NCBI RefSeq assembly: GCF_009789555.1
Contig: NZ_CP046902.1
Location: forward strand, 1,814,001 to 1,878,000
DNA from: Stutzerimonas stutzeri
GTDB lineage: Bacteria > Pseudomonadota > Gammaproteobacteria > Pseudomonadales > Pseudomonadaceae
Length of the DNA: 64,000 bases
Direction: 5' to 3'
The notes beneath the pieces were generated by a model. That model ran no database searches, was not told where the DNA came from, and saw only the letters and a program-made list of their open reading frames with translations. Below are positions 1-7,755 of the stretch, piece by piece. Position 1 is the first letter of the stretch, and each line of letters opens with the position of its first letter. Made by a program: the position numbers and the translations under genes.

Positions 1-38
1 TATGAATGCTATGCTCTAACCAACTGAGCTACGTAGCC
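1..38 (-). tRNA. tRNA-Met (CAT), 5' part, cut by window edge
   Basis: On the minus strand the tRNA begins at 38 with acceptor strand GGCTACG, followed by a D arm (GCTC...GAGC with AGTTGGTTA loop) and the first half of an anticodon arm. The anticodon CAT lies at positions 4-2. This matches the 5' half of elongator tRNA-Met from gamma-proteobacteria. The variable loop, T arm and CCA end are outside the window. In P. aeruginosa a tRNA-Met gene also lies near ychF, from memory. Confident for family; only half can be seen. Confidence 0.9.
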
Positions 39-432
39 AAGTGGCGCGCATTATTCGCGCCGCGCGGTTATGTGTCAACCCTTCGGGTGCGCTTTTTCTA
101 CCTGCTTTTTCAAAAGGTTATGCCATCAGTCCGGCGATGGTCGGCGTACTGCGAGTTGATCACGCTCGGCGTGGCGAAGCGGGATGCGCGGCCGCTGCTG
201 GCGGTCTCTCGCGCGTGACCGTGGATCAGGCGCAACGCTTCGGGCGCGGGAGGTGGGTGGTGAGCTGTCCAGGGGCGCTCGAAGCGGTACCGCGGGAGCG
301 GCCACCGCTTGCAACCCGGTATGGTTCGAGTGCAGGGCATGTGGTATTCGATGGATTGCAGCGGTGCAGTGTCTGCTCCAGACTCGCGCGTAGCCAGCCG
401 GTCAAGCCCGGCATATTTGACCTTGAGTACCC
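39..432. other. Intergenic region, no gene supported
   Basis: About 390 bases between the tRNA-Met 5' end and the LysR gene. Open frames here have no ribosome binding site or recognisable product and overlap one another on both strands. It must hold the promoter of the leftward tRNA gene and that of the LysR gene, but I could not pick clear -35/-10 boxes. No terminator hairpin or repeat was seen. Confidence 0.5.
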
Positions 433-1341
433 ATGAAAACCACGCTCGACGAGCTGCAGGCCTTCACGGCCGTGATCGATTCCGGTTCCATTTCCGCTGC
501 CGCGGTGCAGTTGGGACAGACGGCCTCGGGCATCAGTCGCGCCTTGAGCCGGCTCGAAGCGAAGCTTGCGACCACCTTGCTGAGGCGCACGACCCGGCGT
601 CTGGAGCTGACGGAGGAGGGCGGCGCTTTCCTGGCGCAGGCGCGGCGAATTCTTGAAGCGGTAGAAGAGGCCGAAGAGCAGATGTCGCGGCGCTTACAGC
701 ATCCAGCAGGCCGCCTGCGAGTCAATGCGTCGGCGCCCTTCATGCTGCACGTGCTGGTGCCGCTGGTTGACGGTTTTCGCAGGCGGTATCCGGATATCGA
801 ACTGGAACTGCATAGCAGCGACCAGATCATCGATCTGCTCGAGCATCGCACCGACCTGGCACTGCGCCACGGCCCGTTGCGCGATTCGACGTTGCGAGCC
901 CGGCCCCTGGGCCGCAGCCGGCTGCGTGTGGTGGCCAGTCCGCACTATCTGGCGCGCTGCGGTACGCCGCAGCGGGTCGAGCAGTTGACGGCGCACAGCC
1001 TGATTGGCTTCACCCAGCCGGAGAGCCTCAATCAGTGGCCGCTGCGCCATCCACTTGGCGAGACTTGGCCGGCTGTGCCGAGCCTGTGGGCGTCCAGCGG
1101 CGAAACGGTGCGGCAGTTGGCCTTGGCGGGGGAGGGCATCGCCTGTCTGTCCGATTTCATGACCGCCCGGGATCGTGCCGACGGCACGCTGGTGGAAGTC
1201 CTGGCAGAGTCGAACGTCCAGGTGCTGCAGCCGATCCATGCGGTCTACTATCGCAACACCGCGCTGGCGGTACGCATCACCTGTTTTCTGGATTACCTGG
1301 GCGAGTGTCTCGCTGAGCAGGCCTGGACGCATCACGGATGA
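433..1341 (+). CDS. LysR-family transcriptional regulator
   Basis: 302 residues, the usual LysR length. Residues 1-60 form the winged helix-turn-helix (LDELQAFTAVIDSGSISAAA, then SGISRALSRLEAKLATTLL and the RRTTRRLELTEEG wing). The rest is a periplasmic-binding-like effector domain, with a typical VRQLALAGEGIACLSDF stretch near residue 225. The effector domain resembles the large DmlR/CrgA-like group found beside many metabolic genes. The usual divergent target gene is missing: upstream are 390 empty bases and a tRNA. The start is the only ATG that keeps the full HTH; its ribosome binding site is weak (TTGAG). Target and inducer cannot be deduced. Confidence 0.9.
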   Translation: MKTTLDELQAFTAVIDSGSISAAAVQLGQTASGISRALSRLEAKLATTLLRRTTRRLELTEEGGAFLAQARRILEAVEEAEEQMSRRLQHPAGRLRVNASAPFMLHVLVPLVDGFRRRYPDIELELHSSDQIIDLLEHRTDLALRHGPLRDSTLRARPLGRSRLRVVASPHYLARCGTPQRVEQLTAHSLIGFTQPESLNQWPLRHPLGETWPAVPSLWASSGETVRQLALAGEGIACLSDFMTARDRADGTLVEVLAESNVQVLQPIHAVYYRNTALAVRITCFLDYLGECLAEQAWTHHG

Positions 1342-1405
1342 CCGGTCCGAACGATGTGAGCATGAACCTGCCTAATTCTCCAGGCACACCCGCGAGGAGA
1401 CCCTC

Positions 1406-1600
1406 ATGCTTAGCGTTCTCTTTCCAAGCGATCCGCCATCGTCGCCCTGGCTGGCGGATGAATCGCCCTTGAACGATCTCGATGATGCCGAGAGCGACAC
1501 CGAACTGGACGATGGCGACACCCTGCCGGACGAGGTGATCGAGCAGTTGGAAAAACAACCGCCGCCGCCGGACCCCATGCCCGATCCTGGCGTGATGTAG
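1406..1600 (+). CDS. Small, very acidic, proline-rich protein of unknown function
   Basis: 64 residues after a good Shine-Dalgarno (GAGGAGA, about 5 bases before the ATG). There are 18 Asp/Glu against a single Lys and no Arg, so the predicted charge is strongly negative. The middle (residues 18-49) is an acidic stretch of DD/DE pairs and the tail is a P4 run with DP repeats. It has no signal peptide and no membrane segment. It lies 64 bases after the LysR gene on the same strand. Composition suggests a disordered protein, perhaps one binding a basic partner, but no function is known to me. The real-gene call rests on the ribosome binding site and clean frame. Confidence 0.6.
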   Translation: MLSVLFPSDPPSSPWLADESPLNDLDDAESDTELDDGDTLPDEVIEQLEKQPPPPDPMPDPGVM

Positions 1601-1878
1601 CCGTTCGGGCGCGCGCTCACTGGCCCGGCTCACACGCGTACATCGTGTGACTGGACCCGGAATTCCCAAGTCCCGTAGGTCTGTGCGATTCGACGCGAAC
1701 GTCCCATTGTCGATGACGTGCACGGCGCAGCGCTCTGGCCTGCGCCGCTGAGCGATCAACGCGCCCCGTTTGCGGAACCGTGCGCGCCTTGTCGTATCGC
1801 CGCGCCGCGCCGCGCCGTGTTTCGGAACCTTCACTCACCGGAGCGGTGCCCTCTGAGCAGGCTCAAGAGACGTCATGC

Positions 1879-2997
1879 ATGAACAGGCGGTCGTTGGTCG
1901 GGATGGTGCTGATTGGTCTCCATGTGTTCGTCGGCGTCACGCTGATTCCCGGTCTCTCACTCGGGGCGCTGGGCAGCGTGTTGGCGTGGGTGTATCTGGT
2001 GTGCTCTGCAGTCGTGATGCGTTATGGCGTGCTCGTGCGGGGATCGGGCAGTGCCTGGTTGGCTTGGACCGGGTTGCTGGCAATGGGGATATTTTCCAGC
2101 TTGGCGATCTTTTCACTGCTGCGCGCCTTTACGCTGGCGCTGTCATCGTTACTGGGCTGGGAATCGCCAGCGTATGCGCAGGGTTCGGCGTGGGCAGTCA
2201 TCGGTGCCGTCGTCGCGGTAACTCTGCTCGGCGTGTTTAATGCGCGGCGAACGGCTCGAGTGGTCGAGCGCGACATTGCATTGCGAAACCTCCCCGATGC
2301 GCTGGATGGATTCTGCATCGTGCAGCTCAGCGACATTCACGTGGGCCCGACGATCAAGCAGGGCTACGCCGATGCGATCGTCAAGCGGACCAACGGGCTG
2401 GCAGCGGACCTGGCTGTCATCACCGGCGATCTTGTCGATGGCAGCGTCACGGAGCTGGCCGGGGACATCGCGCCGCTGGCGCAGCTCAAAGCCCGGCATG
2501 GTGTGTACGTGGTTACCGGCAACCATGAGTACTATTGCGGCGTGGATCATTGGATCGACGAGTTCGAGCGCTTGGGTTTGCGGGTATTGCTTAACCGGCA
2601 TGTGCGCATAGAGCATGACGGGGCTGAGCTGGTCCTGGCCGGCATCGCCGATTACTCGGCCGAACTGTTCAGGCCAAGCCATCGAAGCGATCCTGTCGGG
2701 GCGTTCTCCGGCGCGCCTACCGATGTGCCCCGAATCCTGCTGGCCCACCAGCCGCGGTCAGCGAAGGCAGCGGTCGAGGCGGGCTGCGATCTTCAATTGT
2801 CGGGCCATACGCACGGCGGGCAATTCTGGCCATGGATGTACTTCGTGCGCTGGCAACAGCCGTGGGTGGCCGGCTTGCAGCGGGTTGGGTCGATGCAGGT
2901 CTACATCAGCCGGGGTACAGGCTATTGGGGGCCGCCGCTGCGCTTCGGCGCGCCGTCGGAGATCACCCGTATCCGGCTGGTGAAAGCCGGCCACTGA
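1879..2997 (+). CDS. Membrane-anchored calcineurin-like metallophosphoesterase
   Basis: 372 residues. The N-terminal ~130 residues hold about four hydrophobic helices; the rest is a metallophosphoesterase domain with all signature blocks in order: SDIHVG (D-x-H), ITGDLVDG (GDxxD), TGNHEYY (GNHE), LAHQP and LSGHTHGGQFWP (GHxH). These residues bind the two catalytic metals. The layout matches the YkuE/YaeI-like family, some of which act on lipid or nucleotide pyrophosphate substrates; the substrate here is unknown. The start chosen is ATG 1879, which begins directly before the first membrane helix and follows AGAGA; an in-frame start at 1780 would add an arginine-rich extension unlike the family. 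It stands alone, convergent with the glycosylase gene. Confidence 0.88.
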   Translation: MNRRSLVGMVLIGLHVFVGVTLIPGLSLGALGSVLAWVYLVCSAVVMRYGVLVRGSGSAWLAWTGLLAMGIFSSLAIFSLLRAFTLALSSLLGWESPAYAQGSAWAVIGAVVAVTLLGVFNARRTARVVERDIALRNLPDALDGFCIVQLSDIHVGPTIKQGYADAIVKRTNGLAADLAVITGDLVDGSVTELAGDIAPLAQLKARHGVYVVTGNHEYYCGVDHWIDEFERLGLRVLLNRHVRIEHDGAELVLAGIADYSAELFRPSHRSDPVGAFSGAPTDVPRILLAHQPRSAKAAVEAGCDLQLSGHTHGGQFWPWMYFVRWQQPWVAGLQRVGSMQVYISRGTGYWGPPLRFGAPSEITRIRLVKAGH

Positions 2998-3026
2998 AGG
3001 CGGCGTCCCGCCAGGCCGCTGCGCGT

Positions 3027-3725
3027 TCAATCGGTAATCGGGTCGCGGCGCAGCAGCACATAATCCTGGCCCTCCAGTTGTCCGCGACGCAACGGATTGC
3101 GCGTACAGTGGGCGGCGAAGCCCGCATCGACGAAGCGATAGGGCAGGTGCTCGTCACGCCCCTTGGGGATGCCGAGCCGCGTCGTTTGGACGATGTCCGG
3201 TCGGGCGCCGATATCGTCCACCCGCAGCCGCGCGGGGTCCATACGCTGGGCATTCCAGTGCGTGACGGTCAGGCCCAGCGCCTTGCACAGCAGGGTCTGG
3301 CCTGAGCATAGACGGGTCAGTGGTCGGGGGCCACCAGCCGCCGAGGGGCTGTTGGTGCGCATCCGTTCGATCGATTGCTCGCAAGAAAGCGAGTCGACCC
3401 AGGGGTAGCCCGCCTTGATGCACACCGCATTGCCATCGCCTTGTACGGAAAAATTCAGCGAGTCGCCGCCGCGCGAATAATACAGATACAGATGCCCGGC
3501 GGGCATGAACATCGCCCGTCGCGACGGGCTGTAGCCGAGCGAAGAGTGGCTGGCCTTTTCGTCGACGTAGTAAGCCTCGGTCTCGATGATCCGAGCTGAC
3601 AGCCACAGCCCGTCGACGCAGTGACGAATCACGGTTCCCAGCAGTTCGCGCGCGACGAGCTGTGCGTCCCGATCGAAGAAGGCATCGTCCAGGTGTTGCT
3701 GCGGTAGTTCGGTGAGGCTGTTCAT
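3027..3725 (-). CDS. DNA-3-methyladenine glycosylase, AAG/MPG type
   Basis: 232 residues. It removes alkylated purines from DNA to start base-excision repair. Family landmarks are an early LARELLGTVI segment, the ETEAYY motif containing the catalytic Glu, the SLGYSPSRRAMFMPAGHLYLY region and a C-terminal GIPKGRDEHLPYRF stretch. This is the bacterial homologue of mammalian AAG, unrelated to AlkA or Tag. Start ATG 3725 follows GGAG at a normal distance; an upstream in-frame ORF extension of 63 residues is arginine-rich and lacks family similarity. It lies downstream of the ychF terminator on the same strand, so it probably has its own promoter in 3726-3880. Confidence 0.92.
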   Translation of the reverse strand: MNSLTELPQQHLDDAFFDRDAQLVARELLGTVIRHCVDGLWLSARIIETEAYYVDEKASHSSLGYSPSRRAMFMPAGHLYLYYSRGGDSLNFSVQGDGNAVCIKAGYPWVDSLSCEQSIERMRTNSPSAAGGPRPLTRLCSGQTLLCKALGLTVTHWNAQRMDPARLRVDDIGARPDIVQTTRLGIPKGRDEHLPYRFVDAGFAAHCTRNPLRRGQLEGQDYVLLRRDPITD

Positions 3726-3882
3726 CGGGGCTCCGGCGTCGGCAAGTCTGCCTGTTCCGACCGCATAAGCGGGGCGAATTTCCGCAGAAGGCGAAAGTTC
3801 TTGTCGACTGGCGGCCAAGCGCGGGCTGCAGGCGAAGCGAACGGACCGGCGCCGACGCGCGGATTCGGTCAGCGGAAAGAAC

Positions 3883-3907
3883 AAAAAAGCCCCGTCGAGC
3901 GGGGCTT
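3883..3907 (-). terminator. Rho-independent terminator after ychF
   Basis: On the minus strand, AAGCCCCG / CGGGGCTT form a tight stem with a 5-base loop, followed by a T run (CTTTTTTG). It lies 24 bases after the ychF stop and before the glycosylase gene. Confidence 0.9.
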
Positions 3908-3930
3908 CCAGCAACGCTGATCGTTGCGCG

Positions 3931-5031
3931 TCAGACGTTGAAGCGGAAGTGCATCACGTCGCCGTCCTTGACGATGTAGTCCTTGCCTTCCAGGCGCCAT
4001 TTGCCCGCTTCCTTGGCACCGGCTTCGCCTTTGTACTGAATGAAGTCGTTGTAGGCGATGACTTCGGCGCGGATGAAACCTTTCTCGAAGTCGGTGTGGA
4101 TGACCGCCGCGGCCTGAGGCGCGGTGGCGCCGACCTTGACGGTCCAGGCCCGGACTTCCTTGACCCCGGCGGTGAAGTAGGTCTGCAGGTTGAGCAGCTC
4201 GTAACCGGCGCGAATCACGCGGTTCAGGCCTGGTTCTTCGAGGCCGAGGGACTCGAGGAACATGTCTTTCTCCTCGCCATCGTCCAGCTCGGCGATCTCC
4301 GCTTCGATCTTGTTGCAGACCGGCACCACCACGGCCCCTTCCTCAGCCGCGATGGCATTGACCACGTCGAGGTGGGGGTTGTTCTCAAAGCCGTCTTCGG
4401 CGACGTTGGCGATGTACATCACCGGCTTGCTGGTGAGCAGGTGGAAGCCCTTGGCCAGTTGAACCTCATCGTTGCCCAGCGCCTTCAGCAGGGTCCGCGC
4501 CGGCTTGCCTTCGGTGAAGTGAGGGATCAGCTTTTCCAGCAGTGCCTTCTGCGCCACGGCTTCCTTGTCTCCACCCTTGGCGTTGCGAGACACGCGCTGC
4601 AGCTGCTTCTCGCAGCTGTCGAGGTCGGCGAAGATCAGCTCCAGTTCGATGATCTCGATGTCGCGCCTGGGGTCGACCGAGTTGGAGACATGGATGACGT
4701 TGTCGTCTTCGAAGCAGCGCACCACATGGGCGATGGCGTCGGTCTCGCGGATATTGGCGAGAAATTTGTTGCCCAGACCTTCACCTTTGGAGGCGCCTTC
4801 GACCAGGCCGGCGATGTCGACGAACTCCATGGTGGTCGGCAGCACACGCTCCGGCTTGACGATATCCGCCAAGGCCTGCAAGCGCGGATCGGGCATCGGC
4901 ACGATGCCGCTGTTCGGCTCGATGGTGCAGAACGGGAAGTTCTCCGCAGCGATACCGGATTTGGTCAGTGCGTTGAACAGGGTGGACTTGCCGACGTTGG
5001 GCAGGCCGACGATGCCGCAATTGAATCCCAT
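3931..5031 (-). CDS. ychF: YchF/EngD (OLA1-type) ribosome-associated ATPase
   Basis: 366 residues, close to the E. coli length. P-loop GLPNVGKS at residues 9-16; the switch/G3 region FVDIAGLVEGASKGEGLG; the G4 motif is NVAE rather than NKxD, which in this family shifts specificity from GTP to ATP. A coiled-coil insert and C-terminal TGS domain (QTYFTAGVKEVRAW onward) complete the protein. YchF binds the 70S ribosome and is a negative regulator of the oxidative stress response in E. coli. It follows pth on the same strand (124 bases), an arrangement conserved in many proteobacteria. Confidence 0.97.
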   Translation of the reverse strand: MGFNCGIVGLPNVGKSTLFNALTKSGIAAENFPFCTIEPNSGIVPMPDPRLQALADIVKPERVLPTTMEFVDIAGLVEGASKGEGLGNKFLANIRETDAIAHVVRCFEDDNVIHVSNSVDPRRDIEIIELELIFADLDSCEKQLQRVSRNAKGGDKEAVAQKALLEKLIPHFTEGKPARTLLKALGNDEVQLAKGFHLLTSKPVMYIANVAEDGFENNPHLDVVNAIAAEEGAVVVPVCNKIEAEIAELDDGEEKDMFLESLGLEEPGLNRVIRAGYELLNLQTYFTAGVKEVRAWTVKVGATAPQAAAVIHTDFEKGFIRAEVIAYNDFIQYKGEAGAKEAGKWRLEGKDYIVKDGDVMHFRFNV

Positions 5032-5155
5032 GGTGTCTTGCCTCGGTATTGGCTGGCAGCTGTTGCGCTACCGGCGTTGCCAAACTGCGTTAAACGGCTC
5101 GTGATGCAGGCCATGCTCAGCCGTTACCTAATCTTCTCGCGCTGGCCGAGTGGAG

Positions 5156-5740
5156 TCAGGCCTTCTGGCTGTGCAGGCGTTGCATCGCACGCGTCCAGTC
5201 GCCCGCCAATATTTCCGGCAGCACGTCGAGTGTGAAATCGATACTGGCGTCCAGTTTCTCGCGCTCGGCCTGGGGGGCTCGGCCCAGCACGTAGCCGGTC
5301 ACGAGGCTGCTATGCCCAGGGTGTCCGATACCCAGACGCAGGCGGTAGAAATTGTTCTGGTTGCCGAGCCTGGCGATGATGTCGCGAAGCCCGTTGTGCC
5401 CGCCATGGCCGCCGCCCTGCTTGAGCTTGGCGACGCCGGGAGGCATATCGAGTTCATCGTGGGCAACCAGGATGGACTCGGGGGGAATTCTGAAAAAACC
5501 TGCCAGTGCCGCCACCGCCTGACCGCTGCGGTTCATGAAGGTAGTGGGAATCAACAGGCGGATATCTTCGTCCTGATGGCGAAACTTGCCGACCAGGCCG
5601 AAATACTTGCGATCGACGCTAAGGTTGACGCCCTTCTGGGCAGCCAGACGCTCAACGAAAAGGGCCCCTGCGTTGTGCCGGGTCTGGTCGTATTCAGGGC
5701 CTGGATTACCCAGGCCGACGATCAGTTTGACGGCAGTCAC
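5156..5740 (-). CDS. pth: Peptidyl-tRNA hydrolase
   Basis: 194 residues. Releases tRNA from peptidyl-tRNA that drops off the ribosome. Active-site residues are all present: GLGNPG with Asn12, catalytic His22 in RHNAG, Asp in HDELDMPPG, and Asn in GGHGGHNGLRDI. Starts with GTG at 5740 (AGGAAGGG upstream). It follows rplY by 34 bases, and ychF follows it, giving a cluster devoted to translation. Confidence 0.97.
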   Translation of the reverse strand: MTAVKLIVGLGNPGPEYDQTRHNAGALFVERLAAQKGVNLSVDRKYFGLVGKFRHQDEDIRLLIPTTFMNRSGQAVAALAGFFRIPPESILVAHDELDMPPGVAKLKQGGGHGGHNGLRDIIARLGNQNNFYRLRLGIGHPGHSSLVTGYVLGRAPQAEREKLDASIDFTLDVLPEILAGDWTRAMQRLHSQKA

Positions 5741-5774
5741 GACAGAGGCCCTTCCTCAGAAGCTAGCGAGTGGA

Positions 5775-6392
5775 TTACTCGGCAGCGTCTTCTTCTTTCG
5801 GAGTGTCTTCCTTGCTCACGCGCGGGGCGTGAACGTTGGCGACCGGCAGATCGCTGCCGTGAGCCAGAGAGACCAGCTCAACGCCTTTCGGCAGTTTGAT
5901 GTCGGTCATGTGCAACACCTGACCGACTTCAACCTGGGCCATGTCGACCTCGATGAACTCCGGCAGGTCCTGCGGCAGGCAGGAGACTTCCACTTCGTTG
6001 ATGTTGTGCAGGATTTCGCCACCCTGCTGCTTCACGCCAACCGAAGTTTCCTGGTTGATGAAGTGCAGCGGAACGGTAGCGGTCAGCTTGTGGCCAGCAA
6101 CAACGCGGACGAAGTCAGCGTGCATGACGAAGCCTTTGGCCGGATGACGCTGCAGCGCCTTGATCAGAACGGATTCGTTCTGGCCATCGACATTCAGGGT
6201 CAACACGTGGCTGAAAGAGGCTTCGGTTTCCAGCATCTTGGTCAGGTCTTTCAACAGCAGGCTGATGGACTGCGGGGCCTTGTCACCACCGTAGATGACA
6301 GCTGGGACGAGGCTGGCGTTACGACGCAGGCGGCGGCTCGCACCTTTCCCCAGGTCGGAACGCACTTGGGCATTCAGGGTGAAATCATTCAT
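5775..6392 (-). CDS. rplY: 50S ribosomal protein L25, long (Ctc/TL5) form
   Basis: 205 residues: an N-terminal L25 5S rRNA-binding domain (MNDFTLNAQVRSDLGKGASR, LVPAVIYGG) followed by the TL5-type beta domain (LPQDLPEFIEVDMAQVEVGQVLH) and an acidic tail (DTPKEEDAAE). This two-domain form is normal in Pseudomonas, while E. coli has only the first domain. It binds 5S rRNA in the large subunit. Start ATG 6392 is set by the family N-terminus; the open frame runs 30 codons further upstream without similarity. The prs terminator lies 65 bases upstream, so a promoter for rplY-pth-ychF probably lies in 6393-6457, or some transcripts read through. Confidence 0.96.
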   Translation of the reverse strand: MNDFTLNAQVRSDLGKGASRRLRRNASLVPAVIYGGDKAPQSISLLLKDLTKMLETEASFSHVLTLNVDGQNESVLIKALQRHPAKGFVMHADFVRVVAGHKLTATVPLHFINQETSVGVKQQGGEILHNINEVEVSCLPQDLPEFIEVDMAQVEVGQVLHMTDIKLPKGVELVSLAHGSDLPVANVHAPRVSKEDTPKEEDAAE

Positions 6393-6456
6393 TGTGTTTC
6401 TCCAGGATAACAACGCACCCGAAACGCTCGCGACCAGCGCTACCGGGCGGTTGGGC

Positions 6457-6480
6457 AAAAAGCCCCGCACGGGGCGGGGC
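6457..6480 (-). terminator. Rho-independent terminator after prs
   Basis: Minus-strand stem GCCCCG / CGGGGC with loop CCCCGTG, followed by CTTTTTG. It lies about 40 bases after the prs stop. Confidence 0.85.
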
Positions 6481-6517
6481 ACATTTTCGTTCTGCGCGAA
6501 GGGCTAAGCTTTTTGGC

Positions 6518-7459
6518 TTAGCGGAACATCGCGCTGATCGATTCAGCATTGCTGATGCGGCGAACCGCCTCAGCCACCATTGGCGCAATGTCCAACTGGC
6601 GAATACGGGTACAGGCCTGAGCAGCAGCCGACAGCGGAATGGTATTGGTCACGACCAATTCGTCGAGAACCGAGCCGTCGATGTTCTCGATGGCGCGGCC
6701 GGACAGGATCGGGTGTGTGCAATACGCATAGACCTTGGCAGCGCCGTGATCCTTCAAAGCGGTTGCAGCGTGGCACAGGGTGCCGGCGGTATCGACCATG
6801 TCATCGACGAGGATGCAGGTGCGGCCTTCGATATCGCCGATGATGTGCATCACTTCGGACTGGTTGGCCTTCGGGCGACGCTTGTCGATGATCGCCAGAT
6901 CCACACCCAGCGACTTGGCTACGGCGCGAGCACGCACCACACCACCAATGTCGGGGGAGACGATCATCAGGTTCTCGAAGCGCTGAGCCTGGATGTCATC
7001 GACCAGGACCGGCGAGCCGTAGATGTTGTCCACGGGCAAATCGAAGAAGCCCTGAATCTGATCGGCGTGCAGGTCGACCGTGAGTACGCGGTTGACACCC
7101 ACGACGTCGAGCATATCCGCTACGACCTTGGCGCTGATCGGTACACGGGCGGAACGCGGGCGGCGATCCTGGCGGGCGTAACCGAAATAAGGGATGACGG
7201 CGGTGATGCGGGTGGCGGAAGACCGGCGGAAGGCATCTGCCATCACCACCAGCTCCATCAGGTTGTCATTGGTGGGCGCGCAGGTCGGCTGAATCAGAAA
7301 GACGTCCTTACCGCGGACGTTCTCGTTGATCTCGACACTGATCTCGCCGTCGGAAAACTTTCCGACATAGGCGTCACCGAGAGGGATATGCAGCTGACGT
7401 ACAACACGCCGGGCCAGGTCGGGGTTGGCGTTCCCCGTGAAGACCATCATCTTGGACAC
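6518..7459 (-). CDS. prs: Ribose-phosphate pyrophosphokinase (PRPP synthase)
   Basis: 313 residues. Makes PRPP from ribose-5-phosphate and ATP for purine, pyrimidine, His, Trp and NAD synthesis. Visible motifs: FSDGEISVEINENVRG, the flexible-loop YARQDRRPR for ATP binding, DLHADQIQGFF and the PRPP-binding loop VDDMVDTAGTL near residue 220. The start codon is GTG at 7459, giving the Pseudomonas N-terminus MSKMMVFTGNANPDLARRVV. It is separated from the ispE/tRNA unit upstream by a strong terminator. In this window its product PRPP is used by Upp and Hpt. Confidence 0.97.
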   Translation of the reverse strand: MSKMMVFTGNANPDLARRVVRQLHIPLGDAYVGKFSDGEISVEINENVRGKDVFLIQPTCAPTNDNLMELVVMADAFRRSSATRITAVIPYFGYARQDRRPRSARVPISAKVVADMLDVVGVNRVLTVDLHADQIQGFFDLPVDNIYGSPVLVDDIQAQRFENLMIVSPDIGGVVRARAVAKSLGVDLAIIDKRRPKANQSEVMHIIGDIEGRTCILVDDMVDTAGTLCHAATALKDHGAAKVYAYCTHPILSGRAIENIDGSVLDELVVTNTIPLSAAAQACTRIRQLDIAPMVAEAVRRISNAESISAMFR

Positions 7460-7492
7460 GCGCAGTACCTGCCTGAGGGTGGATCCGATGAA

Positions 7493-7531
7493 ACAAAAAG
7501 CTGTTCAAAAGGCCAGGCGTTTTGAACAGCT
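7493..7531 (-). terminator. Rho-independent terminator after the tRNA-Gln pair
   Basis: On the minus strand AGCTGTTCAAAA and TTTTGAACAGCT form a perfect 12-bp stem around a 9-base loop, followed by TTTTTG. It closes the lolB-ispE-tRNA-Gln transcription unit just before prs. Confidence 0.93.
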
Positions 7532-7542
7532 CTCGTGATGTT

Positions 7543-7617
7543 TGGCAGGGGCGGCTGGATTCGAACCAACGCATGCCAGGATCAAAACCTGGTGCCTTAC
7601 CGCTTGGCGACGCCCCT
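7543..7617 (-). tRNA. tRNA-Gln (TTG), copy 2
   Basis: 75 bases including encoded CCA (7545-7543). Acceptor strands AGGGGCG / CGCCCCT, discriminator G, anticodon stem ACCAGG..CCTGG with loop TTTTGAT giving anticodon TTG, T arm with GGTTCGAATCC. Identical in sequence to the copy at 7667-7741. Transcribed leftward and followed by a strong terminator. Confidence 0.96.
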
Positions 7618-7666
7618 GTAGATGTAACCTTGAAGTGTTCGTTGTTGCACCGACCCCGAAAGGTCA

Positions 7667-7741
7667 TGGCAGGGGCGGCTGGATTCGAACCAACGCATGC
7701 CAGGATCAAAACCTGGTGCCTTACCGCTTGGCGACGCCCCT
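7667..7741 (-). tRNA. tRNA-Gln (TTG), copy 1
   Basis: 75 bases including CCA (7669-7667), with the same sequence and structure as the copy at 7543-7617. Its 5' end is only 14 bases after the ispE stop codon on the same strand, so it is probably cut out of the ispE transcript or driven from a promoter inside ispE. A 49-base spacer separates the copies. Confidence 0.96.
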
Positions 7742-7755
7742 GTAACGTACAACCT

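Noticed and set aside
41..436. 131-codon plus-strand frame ahead of the LysR gene
   Set aside because: No ribosome binding site, arginine/alanine-rich composition, and frames on the other strand are equally long.
3949..5235. 428-codon open frame antisense to ychF
   Set aside because: Covers ychF exactly in opposite strand; no family match or start signal.
7543..7741. Direct repeat, considered as an attachment site or short CRISPR-like pair
   Set aside because: The repeat unit is exactly a tRNA-Gln gene; no integrase gene or repeated spacer units nearby.
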